NCBI RefSeq assembly: GCF_900590885.1 | Contig: NZ_UUON01000051.1 | Coordinates: 1 to 64,000, forward strand | Source of the DNA: Pseudomonas viridiflava | GTDB lineage: Bacteria; Pseudomonadota; Gammaproteobacteria; Pseudomonadales; Pseudomonadaceae | Length of the DNA stretch: 64,000 nt | Reading direction: 5' to 3' | Shown: one piece after another, positions 8,125 to 16,840 of the stretch | How positions within the stretch are numbered: the stretch's first letter is position 1 | Layout: the number at the start of each line of letters is the position of its first letter | Notes under the pieces: model-generated | What the model saw: the letters and a program-made list of their open reading frames with translations, nothing else | Database searches by the model: none | Told to the model about the DNA's origin: nothing | Made by a program: the position numbers and the translations under genes

Positions 8125-9483
8125 ATGCCTGCGACCCGTATCTGGTTAAAAAACCCCCTCGCGATTTTCACTGCCAATGGCCTCGACGCCCGTGGCGGCC
8201 TGGTGCTGCAAGACGGTGTGATCACCGAAGTGCTGGGCTGGGGCCGCGAACCTGCCGTGCCCTGTGCACAGGTGTTCGATGCCCGCGAGCATGTGATCCT
8301 GCCCGGGCTGATCAACACCCACCATCACTTCTACCAAACCCTGACCCGCGCCTGGGCGCCAGTGGTCAATCAGCCGTTGTTTCCATGGCTGAAAACCCTG
8401 TACCCGGTGTGGGCGCGACTCACCCCGGAAAAACTCGCCCTGGCGACGAAAGTCGCGCTCGCCGAGTTGCTTTTGTCGGGCTGCACCACGGCGGCCGATC
8501 ACCATTACCTGTTCCCCGACGGCCTGGAAAACGCCATCGATGTGCAGGTAGAAAGCGTGCGCGAGCTGGGCATGCGCGCCATGCTCACCCGCGGTTCCAT
8601 GAGCCTTGGCGAAGCCGACGGTGGCCTGCCGCCGCAGCAGACAGTGCAAGAGGGCCAGGTGATCCTCGACGACAGCCAGCGCCTGATCCGCGCATACCAC
8701 GAGCGCGGCGACGGCGCGCAGATCCAGATCGCCCTGGCGCCCTGCTCGCCGTTCTCAGTCACGCCGCAAATCATGCGCGCCAGCGCCGAACTGGCTAATC
8801 AACTCGACGTGCGCCTACACACCCACCTGGCGGAAACCCTCGACGAAGAAGACTTCTGCCTGCAACGCTTCGGCCTGCGCACCGTGGATTACCTCGACAG
8901 CGTCGGCTGGCTCGGCCCGCGCACCTGGCTGGCCCACGGCATTCACTTCAACCCGGATGAGATCGCACGCCTTGGCGCGGCCGGCACCGGCATCTGCCAT
9001 TGCCCAAGCTCGAATATGCGCCTGGCCTCCGGCATCTGCCCTACCCTGGATCTGCTCGCCGCCGGCGCGCCCATCGGCCTGGGCGTAGACGGTTCGGCCT
9101 CCAACGATGCGTCGAACATGATTCTCGAAGCGCGCCAGGCCCTGTATATCCAGCGCCTGCGCTACGGCGCGGAAAAGATCACCCCAGAAGGCGTGCTGGG
9201 CTGGGCCACCAAAGGCTCGGCGCAGTTGCTGGGGCGTACGGATATCGGCGAATTGGCCGTAGGCAAACAGGCCGACCTGGCGCTGTTCAAACTCGATGAG
9301 CTGCGCTTCTCCGGCAGCCATGATCCGATTTCGGCGCTGCTGCTGTGCGGCGCAGATCGGGCGGATCGGGTGATGGTTGGCGGCGAGTGGCGGGTTATTG
9401 ATGGGCAGGTGGAAGGCCTGGACCTCAAAGGCTTAATCGCTGATCACAGCCAAGCAGCAAGGCAGTTGATCGCAGGAACTTGA
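8125..9483 (+). CDS. 8-oxoguanine deaminase
   Basis: An amidohydrolase-superfamily enzyme of 452 residues. Metal and catalytic residues are visible: NTHHHFYQ (His66/His68), RLHTHLAET (His and Glu), LAHGIHF and GVDGSASND (the metal aspartate). The family includes guanine and 8-oxoguanine deaminases. The arrangement and the neighbouring adenine deaminase match P. aeruginosa PA0142, shown to convert 8-oxoguanine to urate. The product could then feed purine catabolism. Start ATG 8125 follows AGAGGAG. Substrate is inferred from family and synteny; a guanine deaminase role is the main alternative. Confidence 0.85.
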   Translation: MPATRIWLKNPLAIFTANGLDARGGLVLQDGVITEVLGWGREPAVPCAQVFDAREHVILPGLINTHHHFYQTLTRAWAPVVNQPLFPWLKTLYPVWARLTPEKLALATKVALAELLLSGCTTAADHHYLFPDGLENAIDVQVESVRELGMRAMLTRGSMSLGEADGGLPPQQTVQEGQVILDDSQRLIRAYHERGDGAQIQIALAPCSPFSVTPQIMRASAELANQLDVRLHTHLAETLDEEDFCLQRFGLRTVDYLDSVGWLGPRTWLAHGIHFNPDEIARLGAAGTGICHCPSSNMRLASGICPTLDLLAAGAPIGLGVDGSASNDASNMILEARQALYIQRLRYGAEKITPEGVLGWATKGSAQLLGRTDIGELAVGKQADLALFKLDELRFSGSHDPISALLLCGADRADRVMVGGEWRVIDGQVEGLDLKGLIADHSQAARQLIAGT

Positions 9484-9502
9484 GCCAAACATTGATCAAA
9501 AT

Positions 9503-9528
9503 GTGGGAGGGGGCAAGCCCCCTCCCAC
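9503..9528. repeat. REP hairpin between convergent genes
   Basis: A 26-base palindrome of the GTGGGAGGGGGCAAGCC type in the 63-bp gap between the 8-oxoguanine deaminase and the antiporter, which converge here. It could serve as a bidirectional transcript end. Confidence 0.9.
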
Positions 9529-9546
9529 ATTTGCCCTGCTGCGGCC

Positions 9547-10638
9547 TTACAACCCCAATAGCGACAACATGATAAATGTCGCAAACAACACAAAATGCGT
9601 CATCCCTTCGATGGCATTGGTTTCACCATCGTTAAGGTTGATCGCACTGACAATCAACGTGATAAACACCATCACGGTCTGCACCGGCGTCATCGCCATC
9701 TGGAACGGCTGGCCAGTGTAGAGCGCCATGGCTTCCATCACTGGCACGGTCAAAATCACTGTCGACAGCGACGCGCCCAGTGCAATGTTGACCACCGACT
9801 GCATGCGGTTGGCCAGCGCCGCGCGCAACGCGGTCAGGATCTCCGGCGCCGCCGAAATGGCCGCAACCACAATCGCGGTGATCACCGGCGGTGCGCCTGT
9901 GCCTTCCAGGCCCAGGTCGAGGGTCTTGGACATCACCTCGGCCAGCGCGCCAATCACAATCACGCCAAACACCAGGGTGCCGATGGAGAACGCCAGGTTC
10001 ACTGGCGGCGCCTGCTCTTCTTCCGGCAGTTTCTTGCGGCGTTTTTCCGGGTAGCTGTAGCTGAAAAAGTAACTGTGCGGCCCCACCTGCATACGCAGGA
10101 ACAAGGTGTAGAGCACCACCATCGCGCCGATGGTGAAGGCCGAGTAAATTTTCCAGTCGGCCTCGGGGATGAATTCCGGCACCACCATGGAAACGCCCAT
10201 GGCGGTGAGGATCATCACGCTGTAGGTGCGTGCCGAGTCATCGTTGTAGGACTGCTCACCATGCTTGATGCCGCCCATCAGCGCGGCCAGGCCGAGGATG
10301 CCGTTGATATCGAGCATTACCGCCGAGTAGATCGTGTCGCGCACCAGGGTTGGCGACGGCTCATTGCTCATCATGATCGCCAGGATCACCACCTCCACCA
10401 GCACGGCGGCGAGGGTCAGGATCATGGTGCCGTAGGGGTCGCCGACTTTTTCCGCGAGTTGCTCGGCGTGGTGCGCCACGCGCATCGACGCCACCACGAT
10501 AAAGCCGATCAGCACCACGCCGGCCAGCAGCGCCACCATTTGCCCGCTGTGGAGCATCCAGTGCTCCAGCGGGTAGGCGGCGATGCCGGCAATCAGCGCC
10601 AGTAGCATGAATTTTTCTTGCTTGAGGGATGTGAACAT
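9547..10638 (-). CDS. chaA: Calcium:proton antiporter, CaCA family
   Basis: An inner-membrane protein of 363 residues with about 10-11 hydrophobic helices. The two alpha-repeats characteristic of cation/Ca2+ exchangers are visible: LTLAAVLVEVVILAIM in the N-terminal half and VVAAISAAPEILTALRAAL in the C-terminal half, each with an acidic ion-binding residue. An acidic/basic cytoplasmic loop (EKRRKKLPEEEQ) divides the halves. It likely exports Ca2+, possibly Na+ or K+, in exchange for H+. I chose ATG 10638, which follows AAGG; the frame extends five codons to a TTG. The E. coli homologue is ChaA. Confidence 0.82.
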   Translation of the reverse strand: MFTSLKQEKFMLLALIAGIAAYPLEHWMLHSGQMVALLAGVVLIGFIVVASMRVAHHAEQLAEKVGDPYGTMILTLAAVLVEVVILAIMMSNEPSPTLVRDTIYSAVMLDINGILGLAALMGGIKHGEQSYNDDSARTYSVMILTAMGVSMVVPEFIPEADWKIYSAFTIGAMVVLYTLFLRMQVGPHSYFFSYSYPEKRRKKLPEEEQAPPVNLAFSIGTLVFGVIVIGALAEVMSKTLDLGLEGTGAPPVITAIVVAAISAAPEILTALRAALANRMQSVVNIALGASLSTVILTVPVMEAMALYTGQPFQMAMTPVQTVMVFITLIVSAINLNDGETNAIEGMTHFVLFATFIMLSLLGL

Positions 10639-10697
10639 TCCGGGCCTTATCAAACAGCGAATCGGTCATTGATGGGGTACAGACTACGGCACGCTGC

Positions 10698-10710
10698 TAA
10701 CGTTTCGTTA
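10698..10710. promoter_or_regulatory. Inverted repeat TAACG-TTT-CGTTA upstream of chaA
   Basis: TAACGTTTCGTTA, with 5-bp arms, lies 60 bases upstream of the chaA start and 122 bases before the adenine deaminase start. It resembles a response-regulator or repressor operator in the divergent promoter region. No regulator can be named. Confidence 0.35.
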
Positions 10711-10831
10711 CACCTTAGTTCACGCCGCCCTTGCGCGAATTAAACCAATACTCTCCTGCCGGTCAGGTTTTGCCGATTATTTCAGCCATGACCTGTAGAA
10801 TGCCGCCATTGCACCTGATGAGATTTTAAAA

Positions 10832-11785
10832 ATGTACGATTGGCTCAACGCCCTGCCCAAGGCTGAACTGCACCTGCACCTGGAAGGTTCGCTGGAGCCC
10901 GAGTTGCTGTTCGCCCTGGCCGAACGCAACAAGATTGCGCTGCCGTGGAATGACGTCGAAACCCTGCGCAAGGCCTACGCCTTCAACAACCTGCAGGAGT
11001 TTCTCGACCTGTATTACAAGGGCGCCGATGTGCTGCGCACCTCCCAGGATTTCTACGACCTGACCTGGGCGTACCTGCTGCGCTGCAAAGAGCAGAACGT
11101 GATCCACACCGAGCCGTTCTTCGACCCGCAAACCCACACCGACCGTGGCATCCCGTTCGAAGTGGTGCTCAACGGCATCGCCGCTGCACTCAAGGATGGC
11201 GAGCAGCAACTGGGCATCACCAGCGGTTTGATCCTCAGCTTCCTGCGCCACCTCAGCGAAGACGAAGCGCAGAAAACCCTCGACCAGGCACTGCCGTTCC
11301 GTGACGCGTTCGTGGCCGTGGGCCTGGACAGTTCGGAAATGGGTCACCCGCCGAGCAAGTTCCAGCGCGTGTTCGACCGTGCTCGCCACGAAGGCTTCCT
11401 CACCGTGGCCCATGCCGGCGAAGAAGGCCCGCCCGAATACATCTGGGAAGCCATCGACCTGCTGAAAATCCAGCGTATCGACCACGGCGTGCGTGCCATC
11501 GAAGACGAGCGCCTGATGCAGCGCATCATCGACGAGCAGATCCCGTTGACCGTGTGCCCGTTGTCCAACACCAAGCTGTGTGTGTTCGACGACATGGCCC
11601 AGCACAACATCCTCGACATGCTCGAACGTGGCGTAAAGGTGACAGTGAACTCGGATGACCCGGCGTACTTCGGCGGTTATGTCACCGAAAACTTCCACGC
11701 GCTGTACACCAGCCTGGGCATGACCCAGGACCAGGCCAAACGCCTGGCGCAGAACAGCCTGGATGCGCGACTGGTGAAGCCTTAG
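10832..11785 (+). CDS. Adenine deaminase, adenosine deaminase-like family
   Basis: A TIM-barrel protein of 317 residues of the ADA-like family. Metal and catalytic motifs are ELHLHLEGSL (about 12-21), HAGEEGPPEYI (about 190-200), RIDHGV (about 216) and NSDDPAYFGGY (about 272). The HAGEEGPP signature and the short length fit the adenine-specific subgroup; P. aeruginosa PA0148, in the same neighbourhood, deaminates adenine to hypoxanthine rather than adenosine to inosine. It is divergent from chaA across about 190 bp. Confidence 0.87.
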   Translation: MYDWLNALPKAELHLHLEGSLEPELLFALAERNKIALPWNDVETLRKAYAFNNLQEFLDLYYKGADVLRTSQDFYDLTWAYLLRCKEQNVIHTEPFFDPQTHTDRGIPFEVVLNGIAAALKDGEQQLGITSGLILSFLRHLSEDEAQKTLDQALPFRDAFVAVGLDSSEMGHPPSKFQRVFDRARHEGFLTVAHAGEEGPPEYIWEAIDLLKIQRIDHGVRAIEDERLMQRIIDEQIPLTVCPLSNTKLCVFDDMAQHNILDMLERGVKVTVNSDDPAYFGGYVTENFHALYTSLGMTQDQAKRLAQNSLDARLVKP

Positions 11786-11797
11786 GTCACAACGGTC

Positions 11798-12493
11798 TCA
11801 GGGCCGTTCGGGAGCAGCCAGCCGGTTGATTTCCGACAGCCCTGTGCTGCTGACCAGCAAGGCACGCGACTCGTTGACCGCGCTGATGCAGTTCGACTGC
11901 AAAAACAGGCGTAACAACCCCGCCCCCAACGCGCCACCCAGGTGCGGCTGCTGCTGGCTCCAGTCAAAACAATCGCACACAAGAGGCGACGTCAGCGCCT
12001 GGGTATAAATGCCCAGCGCGGCCAGGCGCTGGGTGCCCTTGAGCGTGACGTCGGTACGCTGCTCATGACGATCGATCCACCCCGCGTGCACCATGCGCTG
12101 ATACAACTGCGCCGCCAACTCCCCACCCAGATGCCCATTGCACCATCGGGCACGGCGTAGCAACGGCGGGGCTGCCAGGGCCGGCGGTAAAGCATCCGGC
12201 GCGCTGCGGGCCGCGCTGGCCATGGTGCTGGTGGCCAAGGCATCGACGGCGCAACTGACATCGGCGGCTGCCACGCGAAACAGCCGGCCGCCGCGACGCG
12301 TCTCCACCCGTAACAAGCCGCCTGCGGTCAAGCGTGCCAGGTGCGCATTCGCCGAAGCCGGTGACAACCCGGCGAGCGTCGCCAGTTCTTGCGATGACTT
12401 TGCCGAGCCGTCCATCAGCGCCCAGAGCATGGCGATGCGTTTGGGCTCGGCGAGCAAGCTGGCGATTTGACTGATGCAAGGTGCTGCTTCCAT
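11798..12493 (-). CDS. ArsR-like winged-helix regulator with a C-terminal extension
   Basis: A protein of 231 residues. The first 80 or so form an ArsR-type helix-turn-helix (ISQIASLLAEPKRIAMLWAL and LSPASANAHLARLTAGGLL). The long C-terminal region carries CDCFDWSQQQPHLGG (about residue 175), a pattern seen in a group of Pseudomonas ArsR-like proteins of unknown ligand. The Cys pair could bind a metal, but this is speculation. It converges with the adenine deaminase gene, only 12 bases apart. The target is unknown. Confidence 0.78.
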   Translation of the reverse strand: MEAAPCISQIASLLAEPKRIAMLWALMDGSAKSSQELATLAGLSPASANAHLARLTAGGLLRVETRRGGRLFRVAAADVSCAVDALATSTMASAARSAPDALPPALAAPPLLRRARWCNGHLGGELAAQLYQRMVHAGWIDRHEQRTDVTLKGTQRLAALGIYTQALTSPLVCDCFDWSQQQPHLGGALGAGLLRLFLQSNCISAVNESRALLVSSTGLSEINRLAAPERP

Positions 12494-12630
12494 GTATCCA
12501 CTCCCTGTTTGATCATTTTTCTGCTGCGGTTGGCGCCCAAGTATAGGGGCGCAAAGCGCCGGTTCCGCGCCGTCTGACAGCGCAGGCAGGGACAGGATCT
12601 GAGTGAAATTTCCTGCTTTTATGGAGGCAG

Positions 12631-13557
12631 TTACGTCACGCTTGAACGCTCCGGCAATTGAGCCGTCAATGTCTTACAGCGTGACACGAGCATTTCCCGC
12701 AGCAAGTTGATCGGTTTACTCAGTTGCGCGCGATGGGCACACAACAGATTCAGCGGCGTGCGCTCGCCCCGCAGCTCCGGCAGGATCAAACGCAGGCGCC
12801 CGGCCAGCACGTCGGTGCTCACGTCCAGCCAGGATTTGTAGGCAATGCCCACGCCCGCCACTGCCCAGCGGCGCACCACGTCGGCGTCGTCGCTGAAGCG
12901 GTCGCCGCTGACCGTCAGGCTGACTTCGCGTTTACCGTCATGGAAACTCCAATGGTCGTGCACCCGGCTGCCGAGCATGTACAGCAGGCAATTGTGCTGC
13001 GCCAGTTGCTCCAGGTGCCGGGGCTCGCCGTGGCGCGCGAGGTAGCTCGGCGCGGCACACAGCACGCGCACATTCTGCGGCGCAACCGGCAGCGCGATCA
13101 GGCTGGAATCTTCCGGCTCGCCGTAGCGCAGGGCAATGTCCACCGGTTGGCGGAACAGGTCGGCAATCCGGTCGCCCAACAACAGGCGCACGGTGAGTTG
13201 CGGGTACTCGCGCTGGAACTCATCGAGCCACGGCAGCAACTGGTTACGGCCAAAATCCGAGGGGGCCGACAGCTGCAGCACGCCGCTGACATGGTCCTGG
13301 CCGCTGGCCAATAAGCGCCGGCCCTCGTCCAGCGAACTCAACGCCGCCCGCGCGTATTCGAGGAAGCCTTCGCCCTCCGCCGTGAGGCGCAGGCTGCGGG
13401 TGGAACGGGCCAACAGGCGTGTGCCGAGCTGTTGTTCGATGCGCTTCAATGCCGCGCTGGCGACCGCCGGCGAGAGGTCCATGACCCGCGCGGCGGCCGA
13501 CAGGCTGCCCAGGTCGGCCGCGCGTACAAACAACTGCAAATCATCGAAACGCAGCAT
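12631..13557 (-). CDS. LysR-family transcriptional regulator
   Basis: A protein of 308 residues with an N-terminal LysR helix-turn-helix (GSLSAAARVMDLSPAVASA, about 17-35) and a substrate-binding domain with the pattern DIALRYGEPEDSSLIA of the CrgA/PA0477-like subgroup. It is divergent, across about 120 bp, from a two-gene unit encoding an ABM-fold protein and an alcohol dehydrogenase-like protein, which are the likely targets. Members of this subgroup often respond to quinones or aldehydes, but no ligand can be assigned here. Confidence 0.85.
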   Translation of the reverse strand: MLRFDDLQLFVRAADLGSLSAAARVMDLSPAVASAALKRIEQQLGTRLLARSTRSLRLTAEGEGFLEYARAALSSLDEGRRLLASGQDHVSGVLQLSAPSDFGRNQLLPWLDEFQREYPQLTVRLLLGDRIADLFRQPVDIALRYGEPEDSSLIALPVAPQNVRVLCAAPSYLARHGEPRHLEQLAQHNCLLYMLGSRVHDHWSFHDGKREVSLTVSGDRFSDDADVVRRWAVAGVGIAYKSWLDVSTDVLAGRLRLILPELRGERTPLNLLCAHRAQLSKPINLLREMLVSRCKTLTAQLPERSSVT

Positions 13558-13674
13558 TTAACCCACCCATTATCAAAATATTGTTGAAACAGACTGCTGT
13601 TTTAGCGGCTTTTATCTTCGCGGGAAATAGCCAATGATCTGCCCATCCCGTTCATCACGTGTCTGGAGTTGAAT

Positions 13675-13968
13675 ATGTCCACCGCCTTTAACGTCATCGC
13701 CACGCTGATCGCCAAACCCGGCCAACAGGCCACCCTCGAAACCCTGCTGCGCGGCCTGCTGGAACCCACCCGCCTGGAAGCCGGTTGCGAGCAATACGAC
13801 CTGCACCAGGACCTGCAACACCCCGAGACCTTCTACATGCTCGAGCGCTGGGCCGATGACGCCGCCCTCGCCGACCACGACCAGAGCGCGCATATCCAGA
13901 GTTTCCGCGCCAAGGCCGCCGATGTGCTCGAACACTTCGAACTCAAGCGCCTGAAGTTTCTCGCCTGA
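13675..13968 (+). CDS. Antibiotic biosynthesis monooxygenase (ABM)-fold protein
   Basis: A protein of 97 residues with the dimeric alpha/beta-barrel ABM fold. FNVIATLIAKPGQ opens the first strand, CEQYDLHQDLQHPETFYMLERW is the family core, and H (DHDQSAHIQSF) follows. YgiN, a quinol monooxygenase, and heme-degrading enzymes share this fold. The start ATG 13675 follows GGAG at seven bases. It lies 26 bases before the alcohol dehydrogenase-like gene, so the two probably form an operon controlled by the divergent LysR regulator. The pairing suggests redox or quinone detoxification. Confidence 0.78.
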   Translation: MSTAFNVIATLIAKPGQQATLETLLRGLLEPTRLEAGCEQYDLHQDLQHPETFYMLERWADDAALADHDQSAHIQSFRAKAADVLEHFELKRLKFLA

Positions 13969-13994
13969 TCACCGCCCACTTTTCCGGAGCCCCC

Positions 13995-15008
13995 ATGAAA
14001 GCCATTGCCTACTACGCCTCGCTGCCGATCACCGATCCAAACTCCCTGCAAGACATCGAACTGCCAGCGCCGGTCGCCGGCCCACGTGACCTGCTGGTGG
14101 AAGTCAAAGCCATCTCGGTCAACCCGGTGGACACCAAGGTGCGCCAGAACGTCGCCCCGGAAAACGGCGCCGCCAAAGTGCTGGGCTGGGACGTGGCCGG
14201 TGTGGTCAAGGCCGTCGGCAGCGAAGTGACGCTGTTCAAGGCCGGTGACAACGTGTTCTACGCCGGCTCCCTGGTGCGCCCCGGCGGCAACAGCGAGTTG
14301 CACACGGTGGACGAGCGCATCGTCGGCCATATGCCCAAGAGCCTGGGCTTTGCCGAAGCGGCCGCCTTGCCGCTGACCGCCATCACCGCCTGGGAATTGC
14401 TCTTCGAACGCCTGCAAGTGCGTGAAGGTAAAGAGGATCAAGGCCAGAGCCTGCTGATCGTCGGCGCCGCCGGCGGTGTGGGGTCGATCCTGACCCAGTT
14501 GGCCAGCCAGCTCACCGCGCTGAACGTGATCGGCACCGCCTCACGCCCGGAAACCAAAGAGTGGGCCAAGGCGCTGGGCGCCGACCTGGTGATCGACCAT
14601 AGCCAGCCGCTGAGTGAAGAACTCAAACGCGCCGGTATTGCCCACGTGACCCACGTCGCCAGCCTGACCCAGACCGACGTGCACTTGGATCAACTGGTGG
14701 AAGCTCTGCAACCCCAGGGCAAGCTCGCACTGATCGACGACCCCAAGTCGCTGGACGTGAGCAAGCTCAAGCGCAAGAGCCTGTCGCTGCATTGGGAGTT
14801 CATGTACACGCGCTCGATGTTCGAGACGCCGGACATGATCGAACAGCACAACCTGCTCAACCGCGTCGCCGAACTGATCGACGCCGGCACCTTGAAAACC
14901 ACGGTGGGCGAGCACTTCGGTGTGATCAACGCCGAGAACCTGCGCCGCGCCCACACGCTGCTGGAAAGCGGCAAGGCCAAGGGCAAGATCGTGCTGGAAG
15001 GGTTCTAA
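13995..15008 (+). CDS. Zinc-type alcohol dehydrogenase-like / quinone oxidoreductase family protein
   Basis: A medium-chain dehydrogenase/reductase of 337 residues. The N-terminal GroES-like domain includes SVNPVDTKVR and LGWDVAGVV, and the Rossmann domain includes LLIVGAAGGVGSILTQLA (about 152-169). It lacks the zinc-ligand cysteines, so it is probably an NADPH:quinone or enone reductase despite the family name. It sits second in an operon with the ABM-fold gene. The start ATG 13995 follows CCGGAG. Confidence 0.83.
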   Translation: MKAIAYYASLPITDPNSLQDIELPAPVAGPRDLLVEVKAISVNPVDTKVRQNVAPENGAAKVLGWDVAGVVKAVGSEVTLFKAGDNVFYAGSLVRPGGNSELHTVDERIVGHMPKSLGFAEAAALPLTAITAWELLFERLQVREGKEDQGQSLLIVGAAGGVGSILTQLASQLTALNVIGTASRPETKEWAKALGADLVIDHSQPLSEELKRAGIAHVTHVASLTQTDVHLDQLVEALQPQGKLALIDDPKSLDVSKLKRKSLSLHWEFMYTRSMFETPDMIEQHNLLNRVAELIDAGTLKTTVGEHFGVINAENLRRAHTLLESGKAKGKIVLEGF

Positions 15009-15021
15009 AACAGGTCTGTCA

Positions 15022-15057
15022 GTGTCGTCCATTATTCCTGTGGGTAATGGACGACAC
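15022..15057. repeat. Perfect 13-bp inverted repeat without a T-run
   Basis: GTGTCGTCCATTA (15022-15034) pairs perfectly with TAATGGACGACAC (15045-15057) around a 10-base loop, 14 bases after the alcohol dehydrogenase-like stop. Neither strand has the poly-U tail expected of an intrinsic terminator. It may be an mRNA 3' stabiliser or a protein-binding site. Confidence 0.7.
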
Positions 15058-15153
15058 CGCTAGTCAGAGAGTTGATCTTTGTCATATTTGCGCGCGTATT
15101 CAGGTTTATATTGGCCGCCTTTGCCACGATTCTTTTACGTGAGGAAGTCAGCA

Positions 15154-15327
15154 ATGAAGATCCTGATAAAAGCGTTAGCAAAATCCCAGTGGGAAGTTCG
15201 CCTGGATCAAAAGGCCATAACTTTCCACACTGAGGCCGAGGCCCGCGCCTTCGTCGCTACCCTTCAAGCGCGCATTCAGGCGCCGCACCGTTTTCCAGTC
15301 AGCCAGCAACACTCCGCTGCTGGCTGA
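15154..15327 (+). CDS. Small hypothetical protein, 57 residues
   Basis: A short basic protein, MKILIKALAKSQWEVRLDQ at the N-terminus, preceded by GAGGAAG eight bases from the ATG. It has no signal peptide or membrane segment. The pattern of alternating hydrophobic strand, a short TFHTEAEARAF helix and a disordered C-terminus suggests a small folded domain, but I do not recognise a family. The strong ribosome site and Pseudomonas codon use support it as a real gene. It converges with the exporter gene. Confidence 0.6.
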   Translation: MKILIKALAKSQWEVRLDQKAITFHTEAEARAFVATLQARIQAPHRFPVSQQHSAAG

Positions 15328-15335
15328 TCCGCTCG

Positions 15336-16529
15336 TCAGACCTGCGCTTGCAGGGCTCTGGCCCGTTGCAGGCGCTGGGTCGACACGGCCACTGTTACCG
15401 CCAACACGCCGCACAGGCTGATCACGATTGCCATCGGCATGGCCGTGCCATCGTGCAACACCCCTACCAACGACGCCGCGCCCGCCGCCACACCGAACTG
15501 GATGCAACCCAGCAATGCTGAAGCGCTACCCGCCCGTGCGCCCTGCCCACTCATGGCGCAGGCCGATGTATTGGGCAAAATGCAGCCCAGGCTGGCGATG
15601 CAGATAAACAGCGGCACCAACAACGGCCATAAGGCGTCGGTGCGCAAGGCGGTAATGCCCAGCAGTGTCAGGCCCGCCAGCAGGTACACCCAGACCGAGC
15701 GCGACAGCAGAAACGCCGGGCCGCGCTTGGCCAGCAACCGCGCGTTGACTTGTGCCACCAGGATAAAGCCGGCGGCGTTGGAGCCGAACACCCAACCGTA
15801 ATGCTCAGCCGGCACGCCATAAAGCTTGATAAACACAAAGGGTGAACCGGCGATATAGGCAAACATCCCGGCAATCGAGAGCGCGCCGGTCAGCGCGTAG
15901 CCGAGGTAGACGCGGTCCGACAGCAAGCCGAAGTAACGGCGTAGCGAGCCGGACAATGGCTGGCGCGGCTGGTGGGCCGGAAAGGTTTCCGGCAAGCCGA
16001 CCGCCACGGCAATGGCCGCCATCACGCTGAACAGCGACAGCGCGAGGAAAATCGATTGCCAGCCCCACAAGCCCACCATCAGCCCGCCGGCCAGCGGCGC
16101 GAGGATCGGCGCCAGGCCGGTCACCAGCATCAGTTGGGAAAATACTTTGGCCGAGCCCACCGCATCACATTTGTCGCTGACCACCGCGCGGGAAATCACC
16201 ATGCCCGCGCAACCGCCCAGGGCCTGCACAAAGCGCGCGCCAATCAGCCACTCCAGGGTCGGCGCAAAGGCGCAGGCAAAGGACGCCAGGGTAAACAGGG
16301 TCACGCCACTGAGCAGCGGGCCGCGCCGACCGAAGCGATCGGCCAGCGGGCCGTAGATCAATTGGCCGATGGCCAACCCGGCGAAATACACCGCCAGGGT
16401 CAGCTGGATATGTTTTTCGTCGGTGGCAAAGGCGGTGGCCATGGCCGGAAAGCCCGGCAGGTAAAAGTCGATCGCCAGCGGCGCGAAGGCGCTCAAGGCA
16501 CCCAGAATCAGGATTATGCGAAGGTTCAT
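15336..16529 (-). CDS. Bcr/CflA-family MFS drug exporter
   Basis: A protein of 397 residues with 12 predicted membrane helices, of the major facilitator superfamily DHA1 branch. FAPLAIDFYLPGFPAM near the N-terminus and GPLADRFGRRGPLL between helices 2 and 3 are the Bcr/CflA signatures. Family members export bicyclomycin, sulfonamides, chloramphenicol or dipeptides; the substrate here is unknown. It is downstream of copZ on the same strand, with an 84-bp gap that holds a possible operator at 16591-16606, so it probably has its own promoter. Confidence 0.85.
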   Translation of the reverse strand: MNLRIILILGALSAFAPLAIDFYLPGFPAMATAFATDEKHIQLTLAVYFAGLAIGQLIYGPLADRFGRRGPLLSGVTLFTLASFACAFAPTLEWLIGARFVQALGGCAGMVISRAVVSDKCDAVGSAKVFSQLMLVTGLAPILAPLAGGLMVGLWGWQSIFLALSLFSVMAAIAVAVGLPETFPAHQPRQPLSGSLRRYFGLLSDRVYLGYALTGALSIAGMFAYIAGSPFVFIKLYGVPAEHYGWVFGSNAAGFILVAQVNARLLAKRGPAFLLSRSVWVYLLAGLTLLGITALRTDALWPLLVPLFICIASLGCILPNTSACAMSGQGARAGSASALLGCIQFGVAAGAASLVGVLHDGTAMPMAIVISLCGVLAVTVAVSTQRLQRARALQAQV

Positions 16530-16590
16530 CAGGCACCCAAGTGTGTCGGCAGCCCGACAGTCTAGCCGCGCTTGGGAGCCTTGAACATAA

Positions 16591-16606
16591 AGTTAGCTCG
16601 CTAACT
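16591..16606. promoter_or_regulatory. MarR/TetR-like palindromic operator upstream of the MFS gene
   Basis: AGTTAGC-TC-GCTAACT, two 7-bp arms with a 2-bp centre, 62-77 bases upstream of the exporter start. TTAGC...GCTAA palindromes are typical MarR-family operators and often control efflux genes. No MarR gene is next to it in this window, so the regulator would act from elsewhere. Confidence 0.45.
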
Positions 16607-16613
16607 ATTAAAA

Positions 16614-16811
16614 TCAGGCGAGCTTGGCGCTGTAGCCTTCTTCGGTGATCAGGCTGATGACCTGCTCGGCAGACAAGCGGCTCTCGACGCCCACCTCCTT
16701 GGCCGCCAGGTCGACCTTCACACTGGCCGCCGGATCCTGGCTCTGCACGGCCTGGGTCACGGCCCGAACGCAATGGCCGCAGGTCATTCCTTCAACGCTG
16801 AATACTTGCAT
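16614..16811 (-). CDS. copZ: Copper chaperone, HMA domain
   Basis: A protein of 65 residues that is a single heavy-metal-associated domain, with the metal site GMTCGHC near residue 10-16 and an otherwise typical beta-alpha-beta-beta-alpha-beta pattern. It carries Cu(I) in the cytoplasm to CopA. The start ATG 16811 has AAAGGAG seven bases upstream; the open frame continues upstream but is not coding. A CueR-type promoter precedes it, so it should be copper-induced together with copA. Confidence 0.92.
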   Translation of the reverse strand: MQVFSVEGMTCGHCVRAVTQAVQSQDPAASVKVDLAAKEVGVESRLSAEQVISLITEEGYSAKLA

Positions 16812-16840
16812 GACATGACTCCTTTGATGAGGTTGAAACC

